Positions 24,989-33,977 of a stretch of DNA of 64,000 nt are shown here, in pieces. Numbering within the stretch: the stretch's first letter is position 1; every line of letters starts with the position of its first letter. Source of the stretch: an uncultured Eubacteriales bacterium (GTDB taxonomy: Bacteria; Bacillota; Clostridia; Oscillospirales; Acutalibacteraceae); assembly GCA_934486615.1 (NCBI GenBank), contig CAKSQO010000003.1, forward strand, positions 102,441 through 166,440. Direction: 5' to 3'. The notes beneath the pieces are model-generated. The model saw only the letters and a list, made by a program, of their open reading frames with translations, was not told where the DNA came from and searched no databases. The translations under genes were made by a program, and so were the position numbers.

Positions 24989-26437
24989 TTATTTTTTCTT
25001 CCACGTTCCGGCGTAGAACAGTATCATCATAGGCATAACTTCGAGACGGCCGATGAGCATATCGGCAATCATGATCAGCTTTGAAAGCACGCTGAAGCCG
25101 CCGAAGTTGCCCGCAGGGCCTGCTGCTCCGAGCCCCGGGCCGATGTTGTTGAGCGTTGCGGCGACGGCGGTCGCGGAGGTCGTAAAGTCAAAGTTATCGA
25201 GCGAAACGAGCAGGAAGCTGACGACGTATATGACCACATAAAGCGCGGTAAAGCGCAGCGTATGGCTGACAATCTCGGGGCTGAGTGCCTTGCCGTTTAA
25301 GCGAATGGACTTGACCGAGCGCGGGTGAATGACGGAATATATGTCGTTTTTTATCGCCTTGACGGTGATAAGGATACGCGAGACCTTTATACCGCCCGCC
25401 GTGCTGCCCGCGCACGAGCCGATGAACATCAGCAAAAACAGAATGACCTTGCTGAACTCGGGCCAGCGGTTGAAGTCCACCGTTGAAAAGCCCGTAGTCG
25501 AAATAATCGACGCGACCTGAAACGCCGCGTGCCTGATACATTCCGAAAGCGATCTGAACACGCCAGAGTGCATAAGGTTTGCGACGATGAGCACGATCGA
25601 AGCGAGGACGATGCCGAGGTAGGCGCGCAGTTCCTCGTTTTTATATGCCTGGCGGAGCTTGCCGAGCACTACAAGGAAGTAGATGTTGAAGTTTACCCCG
25701 AACACTATCATAAACACGGTTATGACGATCTGGGAGTAGGCGCTGTAGCCCGCAATGCTCGTGTTGCGAATGGCAAAGCCGCCCGTGCCCGCCGTGCCGA
25801 ACGAGTTGACCAGCGCGTCAAACGCGGGCATAGTCGGGTCGCACTTGAGCAGGACGAACATCACCGCAGTCAGCGCGATGTAAATGAGATATAGGTGCTT
25901 TGCGGTCGCAGAGAGCTTGGGCGTCATCTTTTCAACGGACGGGCCCGTGCTCTCGGCGCGCAGAATATGGACGAGACTGCCGCCCGTCGCGGGTACGATC
26001 GCGAGCATGAACACCAGTATGCCCATGCCGCCGACCCAGTGGGTGAACGAGCGCCAGAAGAGCATACATCTCGACAGTGCTTCGACATTGCTTAAAACGC
26101 TTGCGCCCGTGGTGGTGAAGCCCGACACCGTCTCAAAAAATGCGTCGACAAAGTGCGGGATCTCGCCGCTCAGCCAAAACGGCAGGCAGCCCATAAGGCT
26201 GACTGCTATCCATGATATTGCGACGATGACAAAGCCCTCGCGGGCGTACATATTCTGATTTTTGACCTTCAAAAAAGCAAGCGGCAGGCCGAGCGCGACG
26301 TTCACTCCGATGCTTAAAAGGAAGTATTTTCCCACGCTCTCGGCGTATATCAGGCTGACCGCCACGGGCAGGAGCATAAGCGCCGCTTCAATAAGCAGAA
26401 TAAAGCCGATGACCCTGCCGACGAGTCTGTAATTCAT
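24989..26437 (-). CDS. trkH: TrkH family potassium uptake protein
   Basis: Membrane pore of the Trk/Ktr potassium uptake system, 482 residues. Multiple M-P-M repeats are visible, with selectivity-loop-like segments such as ETVSGFTTTGASVL, NSFGTAGTGGFAIRN, STTGFSTVDFNRWP and the late NNIGPGLGAAGPAGNF. It is encoded 12 nt downstream of trkA on the same strand, forming a two-gene potassium import unit. Confidence 0.95.
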   Translation of the reverse strand: MNYRLVGRVIGFILLIEAALMLLPVAVSLIYAESVGKYFLLSIGVNVALGLPLAFLKVKNQNMYAREGFVIVAISWIAVSLMGCLPFWLSGEIPHFVDAFFETVSGFTTTGASVLSNVEALSRCMLFWRSFTHWVGGMGILVFMLAIVPATGGSLVHILRAESTGPSVEKMTPKLSATAKHLYLIYIALTAVMFVLLKCDPTMPAFDALVNSFGTAGTGGFAIRNTSIAGYSAYSQIVITVFMIVFGVNFNIYFLVVLGKLRQAYKNEELRAYLGIVLASIVLIVANLMHSGVFRSLSECIRHAAFQVASIISTTGFSTVDFNRWPEFSKVILFLLMFIGSCAGSTAGGIKVSRILITVKAIKNDIYSVIHPRSVKSIRLNGKALSPEIVSHTLRFTALYVVIYVVSFLLVSLDNFDFTTSATAVAATLNNIGPGLGAAGPAGNFGGFSVLSKLIMIADMLIGRLEVMPMMILFYAGTWKKK

Positions 26438-26449
26438 TCGCGCCTCCGC

Positions 26450-27811
26450 CTATTCAAACAAGTCGTCAAAGCTGCATATGCCCTCAAGCATCGTGACGGC
26501 GATGACGGTGTCGTGCTTTTCGATGGTATCTTTACCGCCCGGGTAGAAGGTGCGCCCGTCGCGCGTTATGCACGCAAGCAACACGTTTTTCCTGAGCTTC
26601 AGCGACTCGATCGGCTTGCCGACGAAGGGGTGATCCTCGCCCTTGATGTGGAACTCGAGCGCTTCGGCGCGGCCGTCGATGATGTGGTGCATGGTGACGA
26701 TGTCGCTGCCGTAGGAGTTCTGCATTGCGCGGACATAGCGGATAATGTTGTCGGCGGTCAGGTTCTTGGGGTTGATAAGGCTGCCGACCTTCATATGGCG
26801 GAACATATCCTCAAAGTCGCTGTGCTTTATCTTGGTTATGACCTTCATCCCGGGGTAATTCTCGGAAATGTACTGCGAGATGAGGACATTCTGCTCGTCA
26901 ATTCCCGTCAGCGAAATGACTGCGTCGGCGTCGGCAACGCCCTCCTCGCGCAGCAGCGAGGTGTCAGTCGCGTCGCCGTGGATTATCGTGGCCTTGGGCA
27001 GCATATCGTCAAGCTCGGCGCAGCGCTCGCGGCTGACTTCGACTATCTTGACGCCGATTCCCGCTTCAAGCAGCAGACGGGTCAGGTAGTAGGTCAGACG
27101 GCCTCCGCCGAGGATAACCACATCCTTTATGCGTGCGTTGTTCGCGCCGATGCGCTTGAAGAACGCGCTCGCATCGCGGCTGCCCGCAACGAAGGTGATG
27201 GTGTCGCCCGCTTTGAGCTGCGTTGAGCCGCCGGGGATAAAGACGTCGTCGCCGCGCTTTACGCCGCAGAGGAGCACCTTGCCGTGGACGAGGTGCGAGA
27301 TGTCCTTAATATAGGCTCCGTCAAGCACGCTCGAGTGCGCGATGGTGCTTGAGAGCAGCTCGACGCGCCCTTTTGCGAACGTCTCGATCTTCAGCGCTGC
27401 GGGGGCGCGCAGTATGCGCGAAATCTCGCGCGCCGCGGTCAGCTCGGGGTTGATGTACATACTCAGCCCCATATCGTCCTTGATAAGCGAGATGTCGCTT
27501 GAATAAAGCGGGTTTCTCACGCGTGCGATGGTCTGCTTTATGCCGAGCTTTTTGCCGATAAGGCAAATGAGCAGATTCTTCTCGTCCGACTCGGTCATCG
27601 CGATGAGCAGATCGGCGTCGGTCGCTCCTGCTTCCTCAAGCACGGCGCGGGAGGCGGCGTTGCCGTTGACGCAGAAGACGTCAAGGTCGTTGCCGACGTC
27701 CTCGGTCAGGCGCTTGTCGAGGTCGATGACGATGATATCGTGACTTTCTTTAACAAGCTGTTCCGCAATGGATAGGCCGACTTTACCGCAGCCGGCTACA
27801 ACTATCTTCAT
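26450..27811 (-). CDS. trkA: Trk system potassium transport protein TrkA (RCK/KTN)
   Basis: Cytosolic regulatory subunit that gates TrkH in response to NAD(H)/ATP. The 453-residue length fits a double TrkA_N/TrkA_C protein. The first Rossmann motif GCGKVG is at residues 7-12, and a second GGGRLT starts near residue 235. First gene of trkA-trkH, with a consensus promoter upstream. Confidence 0.95.
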   Translation of the reverse strand: MKIVVAGCGKVGLSIAEQLVKESHDIIVIDLDKRLTEDVGNDLDVFCVNGNAASRAVLEEAGATDADLLIAMTESDEKNLLICLIGKKLGIKQTIARVRNPLYSSDISLIKDDMGLSMYINPELTAAREISRILRAPAALKIETFAKGRVELLSSTIAHSSVLDGAYIKDISHLVHGKVLLCGVKRGDDVFIPGGSTQLKAGDTITFVAGSRDASAFFKRIGANNARIKDVVILGGGRLTYYLTRLLLEAGIGVKIVEVSRERCAELDDMLPKATIIHGDATDTSLLREEGVADADAVISLTGIDEQNVLISQYISENYPGMKVITKIKHSDFEDMFRHMKVGSLINPKNLTADNIIRYVRAMQNSYGSDIVTMHHIIDGRAEALEFHIKGEDHPFVGKPIESLKLRKNVLLACITRDGRTFYPGGKDTIEKHDTVIAVTMLEGICSFDDLFE

Positions 27812-27869
27812 TTAAAATTCCTCTTCTAGAAGTTTTTACCCTTGTGGGCGGCTGTTCTTATTCAGTAAG

Positions 27870-27898
27870 ATTATACGACTTATTATCTGTATTTGCAA
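27870..27898 (-). promoter_or_regulatory. Promoter of trkA-trkH
   Basis: On the minus strand TTGCAA (27898-27893), a 17-nt spacer and TATAAT (27875-27870), about 60 nt before the trkA start. Confidence 0.75.
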
Positions 27899-28041
27899 TA
27901 GCTTTGGCACAAATTTCATGCTGATTTAATGCTTCACACGAAAGCGCGGATAAGAATACTATATTTATGAGCGGCGAGTCTTAAGTCGGGCCTGTCGGCT
28001 TGGCTTGAAAGGCTGCCGCGCTTTTGAAACGGGGAAAAGCA

Positions 28042-28278
28042 ATGACAGAAAGGTGCACGCTCTGCGGCCTTGAGCCTAATGAGTGCGCGTGTATCACGGA
28101 TGTGACCGCGTCGGGCGGTATGCGCAGGCGGCTGCTCGACCTCGGGATAGCGGCGGGAACGCGCGCCGAGTGCGTTTCGCGCGGGCTGTTCGGCGACCCG
28201 ACGGCTTATCTGATACGCGGCACGCTCATTGCGCTGAGGCACGAGGAGGCCGAGCTGATAAAGGCCGTAAGGCTTTGA
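28042..28278 (+). CDS. feoA: FeoA domain protein with N-terminal cysteine motif
   Basis: Small SH3-like partner of FeoB in ferrous iron uptake, 78 residues. The FeoA core (GGMRRRLLDLGIAAGTRAEC... LIALRHEEAELIKAV) is clear. It is preceded by a cysteine-rich N-terminus, CTLCGLEPNECAC, with four cysteines at 5, 8, 15 and 17, that ordinary FeoA proteins lack. A metal- or redox-sensing role is possible but inferred. ATG 28042 is chosen because ACGGGGA precedes it; TTG 28024 is an in-frame alternative. feoB follows after 63 nt. Confidence 0.85.
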   Translation: MTERCTLCGLEPNECACITDVTASGGMRRRLLDLGIAAGTRAECVSRGLFGDPTAYLIRGTLIALRHEEAELIKAVRL

Positions 28279-28341
28279 TATTTTTCTCGGCGGCGTTTTC
28301 GCTTTAAGCGCCGCCGAGCACATCAGGGGGAGTGGTTTTCG

Positions 28342-30453
28342 GTGGGACTTACGAGGCGGGCGACGGGACGCTCGGCGGCGGGAGAAGCGCTTATCAGGCC
28401 GAATGAGGGCGAGCGGCTGATAGCCCTCGCGGGCAATCCTAACGTCGGCAAGAGCACAGTGTTCAACTGCCTGACCGGGCTTAAGCAGCACACGGGCAAC
28501 TGGACGGGCAAGACGGTCGCCAATGCGTTCGGGCGCAGCAACCGAGGCGGCAGAGCCTACGTCATCGCCGACCTGCCGGGTACATACTCGCTTGCGGCAC
28601 ATTCGGAGGAGGAGCGCGTCGCGCGCGACTTCATCTGCTTCGGCTCGGCGGATGCGACGGTCATCGTCTGCGACGCGACCTGCCTTGAGCGCGGGCTGAA
28701 CCTTGTGGTGCAAACGCTCGAGATAACGCGCTCGGCCGCCGTGTGCCTGAATTTGAGCGACGTTTCAAATAAAATGGGGCTGAACATCGACTGCACCGAG
28801 CTTTCGCGGCAGCTCGGAGTGCCTGTGGTTGAGGTCTCGGCGCGAAACGGCGACGGCGTTGAAAAGGTGATCGACTGCCTTGAATTTGATGAGCGGAAGC
28901 CGCCGCTGCGCGTGGAATACGCCCGGCCGCTGTCGGACGCGATCGACGTGCTCGCTCCCGCGCTCGAGGGGCTGAAGCTGCCCGCGCGGTGGCTTGCGGT
29001 GCGTCTGCTTGAGCGCGACGAGGACTTTACTCACCGACTGGAAGCGGAGTGCGGCTTCAGCCTGAGTGACCCCGAAACAAGGGCGGCGTACTCGCGCGCG
29101 GTCGAGCTGCTTGATATGGCGGGGGTCACTGACGATAAGCTGTGCGACCTTGCGGCGGGAGGAGTGCTCGCCGAGGCCGACCGCATATTTTCGCGCTGCG
29201 TAAGCGGTGAAAAAAGCCGCTACACCGCCCGTGCGCGGCGGCTCGACCGCGTGCTTATGGGCAGAAAAAGCAGCGTGCCCGTTATGCTGCTCGGCCTGAT
29301 CTTTGTGCTGTGGCTGACGGTGTTCGGTGCAAATTACCCGAGCGAGCTGCTGTCGCAGGGGCTGTTCTTTATCGGCGACAAGGCGGGCGGTTGGCTGCTG
29401 AAAATCGGCACGGCCGAGCCGCTTGTCAGCCTTCTTACGGACGGCGTTTGGCGCACTCTTGCGTGGGTCGTCAGCGTTATGCTGCCGCCGATGGCGATAT
29501 TTTTTCCGCTGTTTACGATACTGGAGGACGCGGGCTTTCTGCCGCGCATAGCGTTCAATTTGGACGGCGCTTTCAGACGCTGCGACGCATGCGGTAAGCA
29601 GGCGCTCACTCTTTGTATGGGCTTCGGGTGCAACGCGGCGGGAGTGGTCGGATGCCGCATAATCGACTCCGAAAGGGAAAAGCTGATAGCGATACTGACC
29701 AACTGCTTTGTGCCGTGCAACGGTCGCTTTCCGATGATGATAATGCTGATAGGTGTGTTCTTCACTGCGGGTCTGGGAGCGTTCGGCACGCTCGCAAGTG
29801 CTGCTATGCTGACTGGAGTTATCGTCGTCGGGGTCGCGATGACCTTTGCCGCGTCAAAGCTGCTCTCGACCACCGTTTTGCGCGGGGAGCGCTCGCATTT
29901 TACGCTGGAGCTGCCGCCCTACCGCGTGCCCCGCGTGGGACAGGTGCTCGTGCGCAGCCTGCTTGACCGCACGCTGTTTGTGCTCGGCAGAGCGGCTGCG
30001 GCCGCCGCCCCTGCAGGACTGCTCATCTGGCTTATGGCCAATGTACACATCGGCTCCGATACGCTGCTCGGCACCTGTGCGGCGGCGCTCGACCCGTTCG
30101 CGCGCGTGTTCGGGCTTGACGGCGTTATCCTGATGGCCTTTGTGCTCGGAATGCCCGCAAACGAGATAGTCGTGCCGATAATCGCGATGGCGTATATGGC
30201 AGGCGGAGCGCTGACTGACGTAAGCGACCCGAACCTGCTCAAAGAGCTGTTTCTCGCAAACGGCTGGACTCCCGTGACCGCCCTGTGCGTTATCACGTTC
30301 AGCCTGATGCACTGGCCGTGCACCACTACGCTTATGACCGTCAAAAAGGAAACGGGCAGCCTGAAGTGGACGGCGCTCGCCGCAGCGCTGCCGACGGCTT
30401 TCGGCTTAATATGCTGCTTCATTATCGCAAGAATAGGCGCGGCGCTCGGCTGA
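28342..30453 (+). CDS. feoB: Ferrous iron transport protein B
   Basis: GTPase-coupled ferrous iron permease of 703 residues. The N-terminal G domain shows G1 GNPNVGKST (31-39), G3 DLPG (77-80) and G4 NLSD (137-140, where NxxD is required). The membrane part contains the two Gate motifs with GFGCNAAGVVGCRIIDS and GMPANEIVVPIIAMAY. The start is GTG 28342, about 10 nt after AGGGGGAG. It forms feoA-feoB. Confidence 0.96.
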   Translation: MGLTRRATGRSAAGEALIRPNEGERLIALAGNPNVGKSTVFNCLTGLKQHTGNWTGKTVANAFGRSNRGGRAYVIADLPGTYSLAAHSEEERVARDFICFGSADATVIVCDATCLERGLNLVVQTLEITRSAAVCLNLSDVSNKMGLNIDCTELSRQLGVPVVEVSARNGDGVEKVIDCLEFDERKPPLRVEYARPLSDAIDVLAPALEGLKLPARWLAVRLLERDEDFTHRLEAECGFSLSDPETRAAYSRAVELLDMAGVTDDKLCDLAAGGVLAEADRIFSRCVSGEKSRYTARARRLDRVLMGRKSSVPVMLLGLIFVLWLTVFGANYPSELLSQGLFFIGDKAGGWLLKIGTAEPLVSLLTDGVWRTLAWVVSVMLPPMAIFFPLFTILEDAGFLPRIAFNLDGAFRRCDACGKQALTLCMGFGCNAAGVVGCRIIDSEREKLIAILTNCFVPCNGRFPMMIMLIGVFFTAGLGAFGTLASAAMLTGVIVVGVAMTFAASKLLSTTVLRGERSHFTLELPPYRVPRVGQVLVRSLLDRTLFVLGRAAAAAAPAGLLIWLMANVHIGSDTLLGTCAAALDPFARVFGLDGVILMAFVLGMPANEIVVPIIAMAYMAGGALTDVSDPNLLKELFLANGWTPVTALCVITFSLMHWPCTTTLMTVKKETGSLKWTALAAALPTAFGLICCFIIARIGAALG

Positions 30454-30456
30454 CGC

Positions 30457-30485
30457 TTGCTTTTCGGCGTCGGTTGTGGTAAAAT
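30457..30485 (+). promoter_or_regulatory. Promoter of the Rrf2 regulator gene
   Basis: TTGCTT (30457-30462), a 17-nt spacer and TAAAAT (30480-30485). Confidence 0.65.
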
Positions 30486-30521
30486 AAACAAAACCCAAAA
30501 GGGGAGGAAGCGCTTAGTAAA

Positions 30522-30938
30522 ATGCTTATTTCCAGCAAGGGAAGATACGCGCTGCGCGTGATGACCGTTCTGGCCGAGCACGGGCACGACGACTATATAC
30601 CGCTCTCCGAAATTGCGCGGGAGCAGGAAATATCGGAAAAATATCTCGAGGGCATAATCGGTATGCTCTCGAAGGGCGGCTTGCTTGACGGAATGAGGGG
30701 CAAGGGCGGCGGCTACCGTCTCAACCGCAAGCCCGAGGAATATTCCGTCGGCGAGGTGCTGCGCGCGGTCGAGGGCTCGCTTGCGCCCGTGTCGTGCATG
30801 AGCGACCGCAACGAGTCGTGCAAGCGCTCGGGCGAGTGCCGCAACTTCCCTGTGTGGCAGAAGCTCGACCGCCTTATCAGCGACTATCTTGACAGCGTCA
30901 CGCTGGCCGACCTCGCAGCGCCGCGCGACGGTAAATAA
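30522..30938 (+). CDS. Rrf2 family regulator, IscR-like
   Basis: Winged-helix regulator of 138 residues. The N-terminus MLISSKGRYALRVMTVLAEH and EISEKYLEGIIGMLSKGGLLDGMRGKGGGYRL are classic Rrf2. Three cysteines at 92, 100 and 106 lie where IscR holds its [2Fe-2S] cluster. It directly precedes nifS-nifU, so control of Fe-S cluster assembly is the natural reading. A terminator and a new promoter separate it from nifS. Confidence 0.92.
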   Translation: MLISSKGRYALRVMTVLAEHGHDDYIPLSEIAREQEISEKYLEGIIGMLSKGGLLDGMRGKGGGYRLNRKPEEYSVGEVLRAVEGSLAPVSCMSDRNESCKRSGECRNFPVWQKLDRLISDYLDSVTLADLAAPRDGK

Positions 30939-30975
30939 CGCAAAGCAAAGCTCAATTTGAGTGAATAGGATTTGC

Positions 30976-31010
30976 GCCCGAGCGGATAGCTGTCTGCTCG
31001 GGCTTATTTT
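30976..31010 (+). terminator. Terminator of the Rrf2 gene
   Basis: GCCCGAGC (30976-30983) pairs with GCTCGGGC (30996-31003), then TTATTTT. Confidence 0.82.
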
Positions 31011-31046
31011 GAGGCAAAAGCGGTTAGCTTTTGCTTACAAAGGGGG

Positions 31047-31099
31047 TTGACAAGAGCGCGGGCAAGTGCTATCCTATTAACATATAAGATTGGTAGGAT
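31047..31099 (+). promoter_or_regulatory. nifS-nifU promoter with candidate Rrf2/IscR operator
   Basis: TTGACA (31047-31052), a 17-nt spacer and TATCCT (31070-31075). ATCCTA (31071-31076) overlaps the -10 and is repeated inverted as TAGGAT (31094-31099). This dyad at the start site is a plausible binding site for the adjacent Rrf2 protein. The rest of the 31100-31238 leader has only a GC-rich dyad (CCCGCC...GGCGG). Confidence 0.62.
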
Positions 31100-31238
31100 T
31101 AAAACCCGCCGATCTCGGAAATACTAACAGGCGGCGGGGTGCAGACGTATTTCGCCGTATAAGCGCGCCCGCAAAGCTTGGCGCGGATACTTAAAGTCAC
31201 ACCGCGGCTGAGGCTTGCCGCGGCGGAAAGGGGAAAAT

Positions 31239-32423
31239 ATGATTTACGCAGATAACGCGGCAACGACCAAAATGAGTGCGACTGCCGCCGCCGCAATGAA
31301 CGACACGGCCGAGCGCTTCTGGGCCAATCCGTCCAGCCTGCACACGCTCGGGCAGCAGTGCGCCGAGGTGCTGCTCAAGGCGCGCACCGACATCGCCGAG
31401 GAGCTCGGCTGCCGCGCCGACGAGGTCTACTTCACCTCCGGCGGCAGTGAGGCCGACAACCAGGCGCTCGTCTCCGCCGCACGCGAGGGCGCTCGCCGCA
31501 ACAAGCGCCACATCATCTCCACCGCGTTCGAGCACCACGCCGTGCTGCACACTCTCGACGCGCTGAAAAAGGAGGGCTTCGAGGTTGAGCTGCTCGACGT
31601 CGGCCCGACCGGTACGGTCACTGCCGAGCAGGTTGCAAACGCCATTCGCGAGGACACCTGTCTTGTCAGCGTGATGTACGCAAATAACGAGATCGGCTCG
31701 GTTATGCCCATCGCCGAGATCGGCGCCGTGTGCCGCGGGAAGGGCGTGCTCTTCCACACCGACGCGGTTCAGGCCGCAGGTCACCTGCCGATAAACGTCA
31801 AGGAGCAGAACATTGATATGCTCTCGCTCTCCGCTCACAAGTTCCACGGCCCGAAGGGCATCGGAGTGCTCTACGCCCGCCGAGGCATACGCCTGACCAA
31901 CATAATCTACGGCGGTGCTCAGGAGCGCTCAAAGCGCGCGGGTACGGAAAATCTGCCTGCTATCGTCGGTATGGCCGCTGCACTGAAGGAGTCCGACGCG
32001 ACCATGGCCGAGGACGCAAAGCGCGTTTCGGCTATGCGCGACCGCCTTATCGTGGGGCTCAGCAAAATCGAGCACTGCGCGCTCAACGGCGACCCCGTCA
32101 ACCGCCTGCCCGGCAACGTCAGCTTCTGCTTTGAGGGCATCGAGGGCGAGAGCCTGCTGCTGCTGCTCGATATGAAGGGCATCTGCGCGTCGTCCGGCTC
32201 GGCCTGCACCTCCGGCTCGCTCGACCCGAGTCACGTTCTGCTGGCTATCGGCCGCGTTCACGACGTGGCGCACGGCTCACTCAGGCTTTCAATTGACAAG
32301 TACAACACCGACGAGGACATCGACGCCATTCTGGCGGCTGTGCCCGAGGTGGTCGCTCACCTGCGTATGATGTCGCCTGTATGGCGCGATCTGCAGGAAG
32401 GCAAGCGTCAATTTATACTGTAA
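31239..32423 (+). CDS. nifS: Cysteine desulfurase NifS
   Basis: PLP enzyme that removes sulfur from cysteine for Fe-S assembly, 394 residues. It begins MIYADNAATTKMS. The PLP lysine is Lys201 in SLSAHKFHGPKGIG, and the catalytic cysteine is in the SSGSACTSGS loop (Cys323). ATG 31239 follows AAGGGG and replaces a longer frame starting at 31215. nifU follows 18 nt later, giving a minimal housekeeping ISC-type pair common in Clostridia. Confidence 0.97.
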   Translation: MIYADNAATTKMSATAAAAMNDTAERFWANPSSLHTLGQQCAEVLLKARTDIAEELGCRADEVYFTSGGSEADNQALVSAAREGARRNKRHIISTAFEHHAVLHTLDALKKEGFEVELLDVGPTGTVTAEQVANAIREDTCLVSVMYANNEIGSVMPIAEIGAVCRGKGVLFHTDAVQAAGHLPINVKEQNIDMLSLSAHKFHGPKGIGVLYARRGIRLTNIIYGGAQERSKRAGTENLPAIVGMAAALKESDATMAEDAKRVSAMRDRLIVGLSKIEHCALNGDPVNRLPGNVSFCFEGIEGESLLLLLDMKGICASSGSACTSGSLDPSHVLLAIGRVHDVAHGSLRLSIDKYNTDEDIDAILAAVPEVVAHLRMMSPVWRDLQEGKRQFIL

Positions 32424-32441
32424 GAAAAGGGGAGAACAAAA

Positions 32442-32873
32442 ATGGCACTTTACAGTGAAAAGGTCATGGATCACTTCACCCACCCGCGCAATGTCGGAGT
32501 TATCGAGAACGCCGACGGCGTAGGCGAGGTCGGCAACGCCAAGTGCGGCGATATAATGAAGATTTATCTGAAAATCGACAACGGCATCATTACCGACGTC
32601 AAGTTCGAGACATTCGGCTGCGGCTCGGCTATTGCTTCAAGCTCCATGGCAACCGAGATGATAAAGGGCAAGCCGCTCAAGGACGCTATGCAGCTGACCA
32701 ACAAGGCGGTCGCCGAGGCGCTCGACGGACTGCCCGCCTACAAGATGCATTGCTCCGTGCTCGCCGAGGAGGCTATTAAAAAGGCTATACGGGATTACTA
32801 CGAGCGCAACAATATTCCTTATAACGAAAAGGATTTTCCTGCCGAGCACTGCTGTGAGCACTGCGGCGAATAG
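32442..32873 (+). CDS. nifU: Fe-S cluster assembly scaffold NifU/IscU
   Basis: IscU-type scaffold of 143 residues. Cluster ligands Cys35 (with Asp37 in KCGDIMK), Cys60 in GCGSAIASSS and Cys104 in MHCSVLAEEA are present. The C-terminus adds CCEHCGE, an extra cysteine cluster common in clostridial versions. ATG 32442 follows AAAGGGGAG. A terminator follows. Confidence 0.96.
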   Translation: MALYSEKVMDHFTHPRNVGVIENADGVGEVGNAKCGDIMKIYLKIDNGIITDVKFETFGCGSAIASSSMATEMIKGKPLKDAMQLTNKAVAEALDGLPAYKMHCSVLAEEAIKKAIRDYYERNNIPYNEKDFPAEHCCEHCGE

Positions 32874-32885
32874 TTTTTGAAGCTA

Positions 32886-32935
32886 AAAAAGCGCCGGGCG
32901 CGTCCACCTGTGTTGACGCATACGGCGCTTTTTGC
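32886..32935 (+). terminator. Terminator after nifU
   Basis: AAAAAGCGCCG pairs with CGGCGCTTTTT (32923-32933) around a long 26-nt loop that may itself fold. Confidence 0.8.
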
Positions 32936-32947
32936 TGATTTGTGATG

Positions 32948-32976
32948 TTGAATTCGGCGTGAAGATGTGGTAATAT
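32948..32976 (+). promoter_or_regulatory. Promoter of the LOG-family gene
   Basis: TTGAAT (32948-32953), a 17-nt spacer and TAATAT (32971-32976). Confidence 0.65.
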
Positions 32977-33062
32977 TAAGCAGATACAGGTGTGCTTTAC
33001 GCGCATCACGCATAATATGAGCATAATGGGCGCTTTTTCGGCGCCGTTTGGGAGGCTTTTTG

Positions 33063-33638
33063 ATGAATATATGTGTTTACGGCGCTTCTAGCGCGACCTT
33101 GGATGGGGTTTATATAGCTGCGGGCGAGCAGCTGGGCAAGCATATGGCCGAGCGCGGTCACGCGCTGGTTTTCGGCGGCGGAGCAAGCGGACTTATGGGA
33201 GCGGCTGCGCGCGGGGAGCACTCGGCGCACGGCAGGGTCATCGGCATTGCACCGACGTTTTTCAGCGCTGACGGTGTGATTTACAAGGACTGCGATGAGT
33301 TCATTCCGACGACTACCATGCGTGAGCGCAAGCAGCTGCTGGAGGAGAAGTCGGACGCGTACATTATGGCGCCCGGCGGTATAGGCACGTTCGACGAGTT
33401 CTTTGAAATGCTGACGCTCAAGCAGCTCGGTCGCCACGACAAGCCCATGGTCGTGTTCAACACGGCAGGGTACTACGACAGCCTGCTTGCTATGATTGAG
33501 AACGGAATTGAGAAGGAGTTTATTTTCCCGACGGTGCGCGAGCTGTATTTCGTGACCGACTCGGTCGACGAGTCGCTTGATTATATCGAGCACTACGAAG
33601 CCAAAGGCGTCGACGCGTCCCACTACAAAAACGTCTAA
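33063..33638 (+). CDS. LOG family protein (TIGR00730; nucleoside 5'-monophosphate phosphoribohydrolase-like)
   Basis: Rossmann-fold protein of 191 residues. LOG enzymes release the base from (cytokinin) nucleoside 5'-monophosphates. The family motifs MRERK (86-90) and PGGIGTFDE (104-112) are intact, as is an early VFGGGASGLMG segment. Bacterial members were long misannotated as lysine decarboxylases. ATG 33063 follows GGGAGG; TTG 33048 is less likely. It stands alone, with its own promoter and repeat-rich DNA behind it. Confidence 0.9.
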   Translation: MNICVYGASSATLDGVYIAAGEQLGKHMAERGHALVFGGGASGLMGAAARGEHSAHGRVIGIAPTFFSADGVIYKDCDEFIPTTTMRERKQLLEEKSDAYIMAPGGIGTFDEFFEMLTLKQLGRHDKPMVVFNTAGYYDSLLAMIENGIEKEFIFPTVRELYFVTDSVDESLDYIEHYEAKGVDASHYKNV

Positions 33639-33661
33639 GGGGGGTGCCCCCCTTTGGCGGT

Positions 33662-33761
33662 CCGCGTTTTGGCGCGGCGGACGGGAAGCAGCATTCACCC
33701 CGCGTTTCGGCGCGGCGGGCGGGAAGGAGCATTCGCCCTGCGTTTCGGCGCGGCGGGCGAT
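33662..33761. repeat. 38-bp tandem repeat, about 2.6 copies
   Basis: Units start at 33662, 33700 and 33738. Each contains GCGTTT(T/C)GGCGCGGCGG, then CGGGAAG(C/G)AGCATTC. The third copy is truncated. No reading frame is credible. Confidence 0.82.
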
Positions 33762-33789
33762 TGTGTGAAGTGGGATTGATATTAGTGCA

Positions 33790-33821
33790 AAAGGCTCCCC
33801 TTACTTACAAGGGGAGCCTTT
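33790..33821. repeat. Perfect 13-bp inverted repeat (AAAGGCTCCCCTT dyad)
   Basis: 33790-33802 pairs exactly with 33809-33821 over a 6-nt loop. It lacks a long T run and may be the end of a dispersed repeat rather than a terminator. DNA from here to about 33977 shows no gene; a -10-like TATAAT is on its minus strand near 33965. Confidence 0.7.
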
Positions 33822-33977
33822 GATGAGCGCAGCGCAAACCTTTGGACCCGTACCGTCGGGTATACCGCAGTGGGTCATTATTAACAATAAACGTCTGCCT
33901 TGCGGACGCAGAAGTGTTGCACGGAGCGGAGATGTGCAGCTCTTGCCGCACCCGCGCCCCGCATTATACACAAACGC

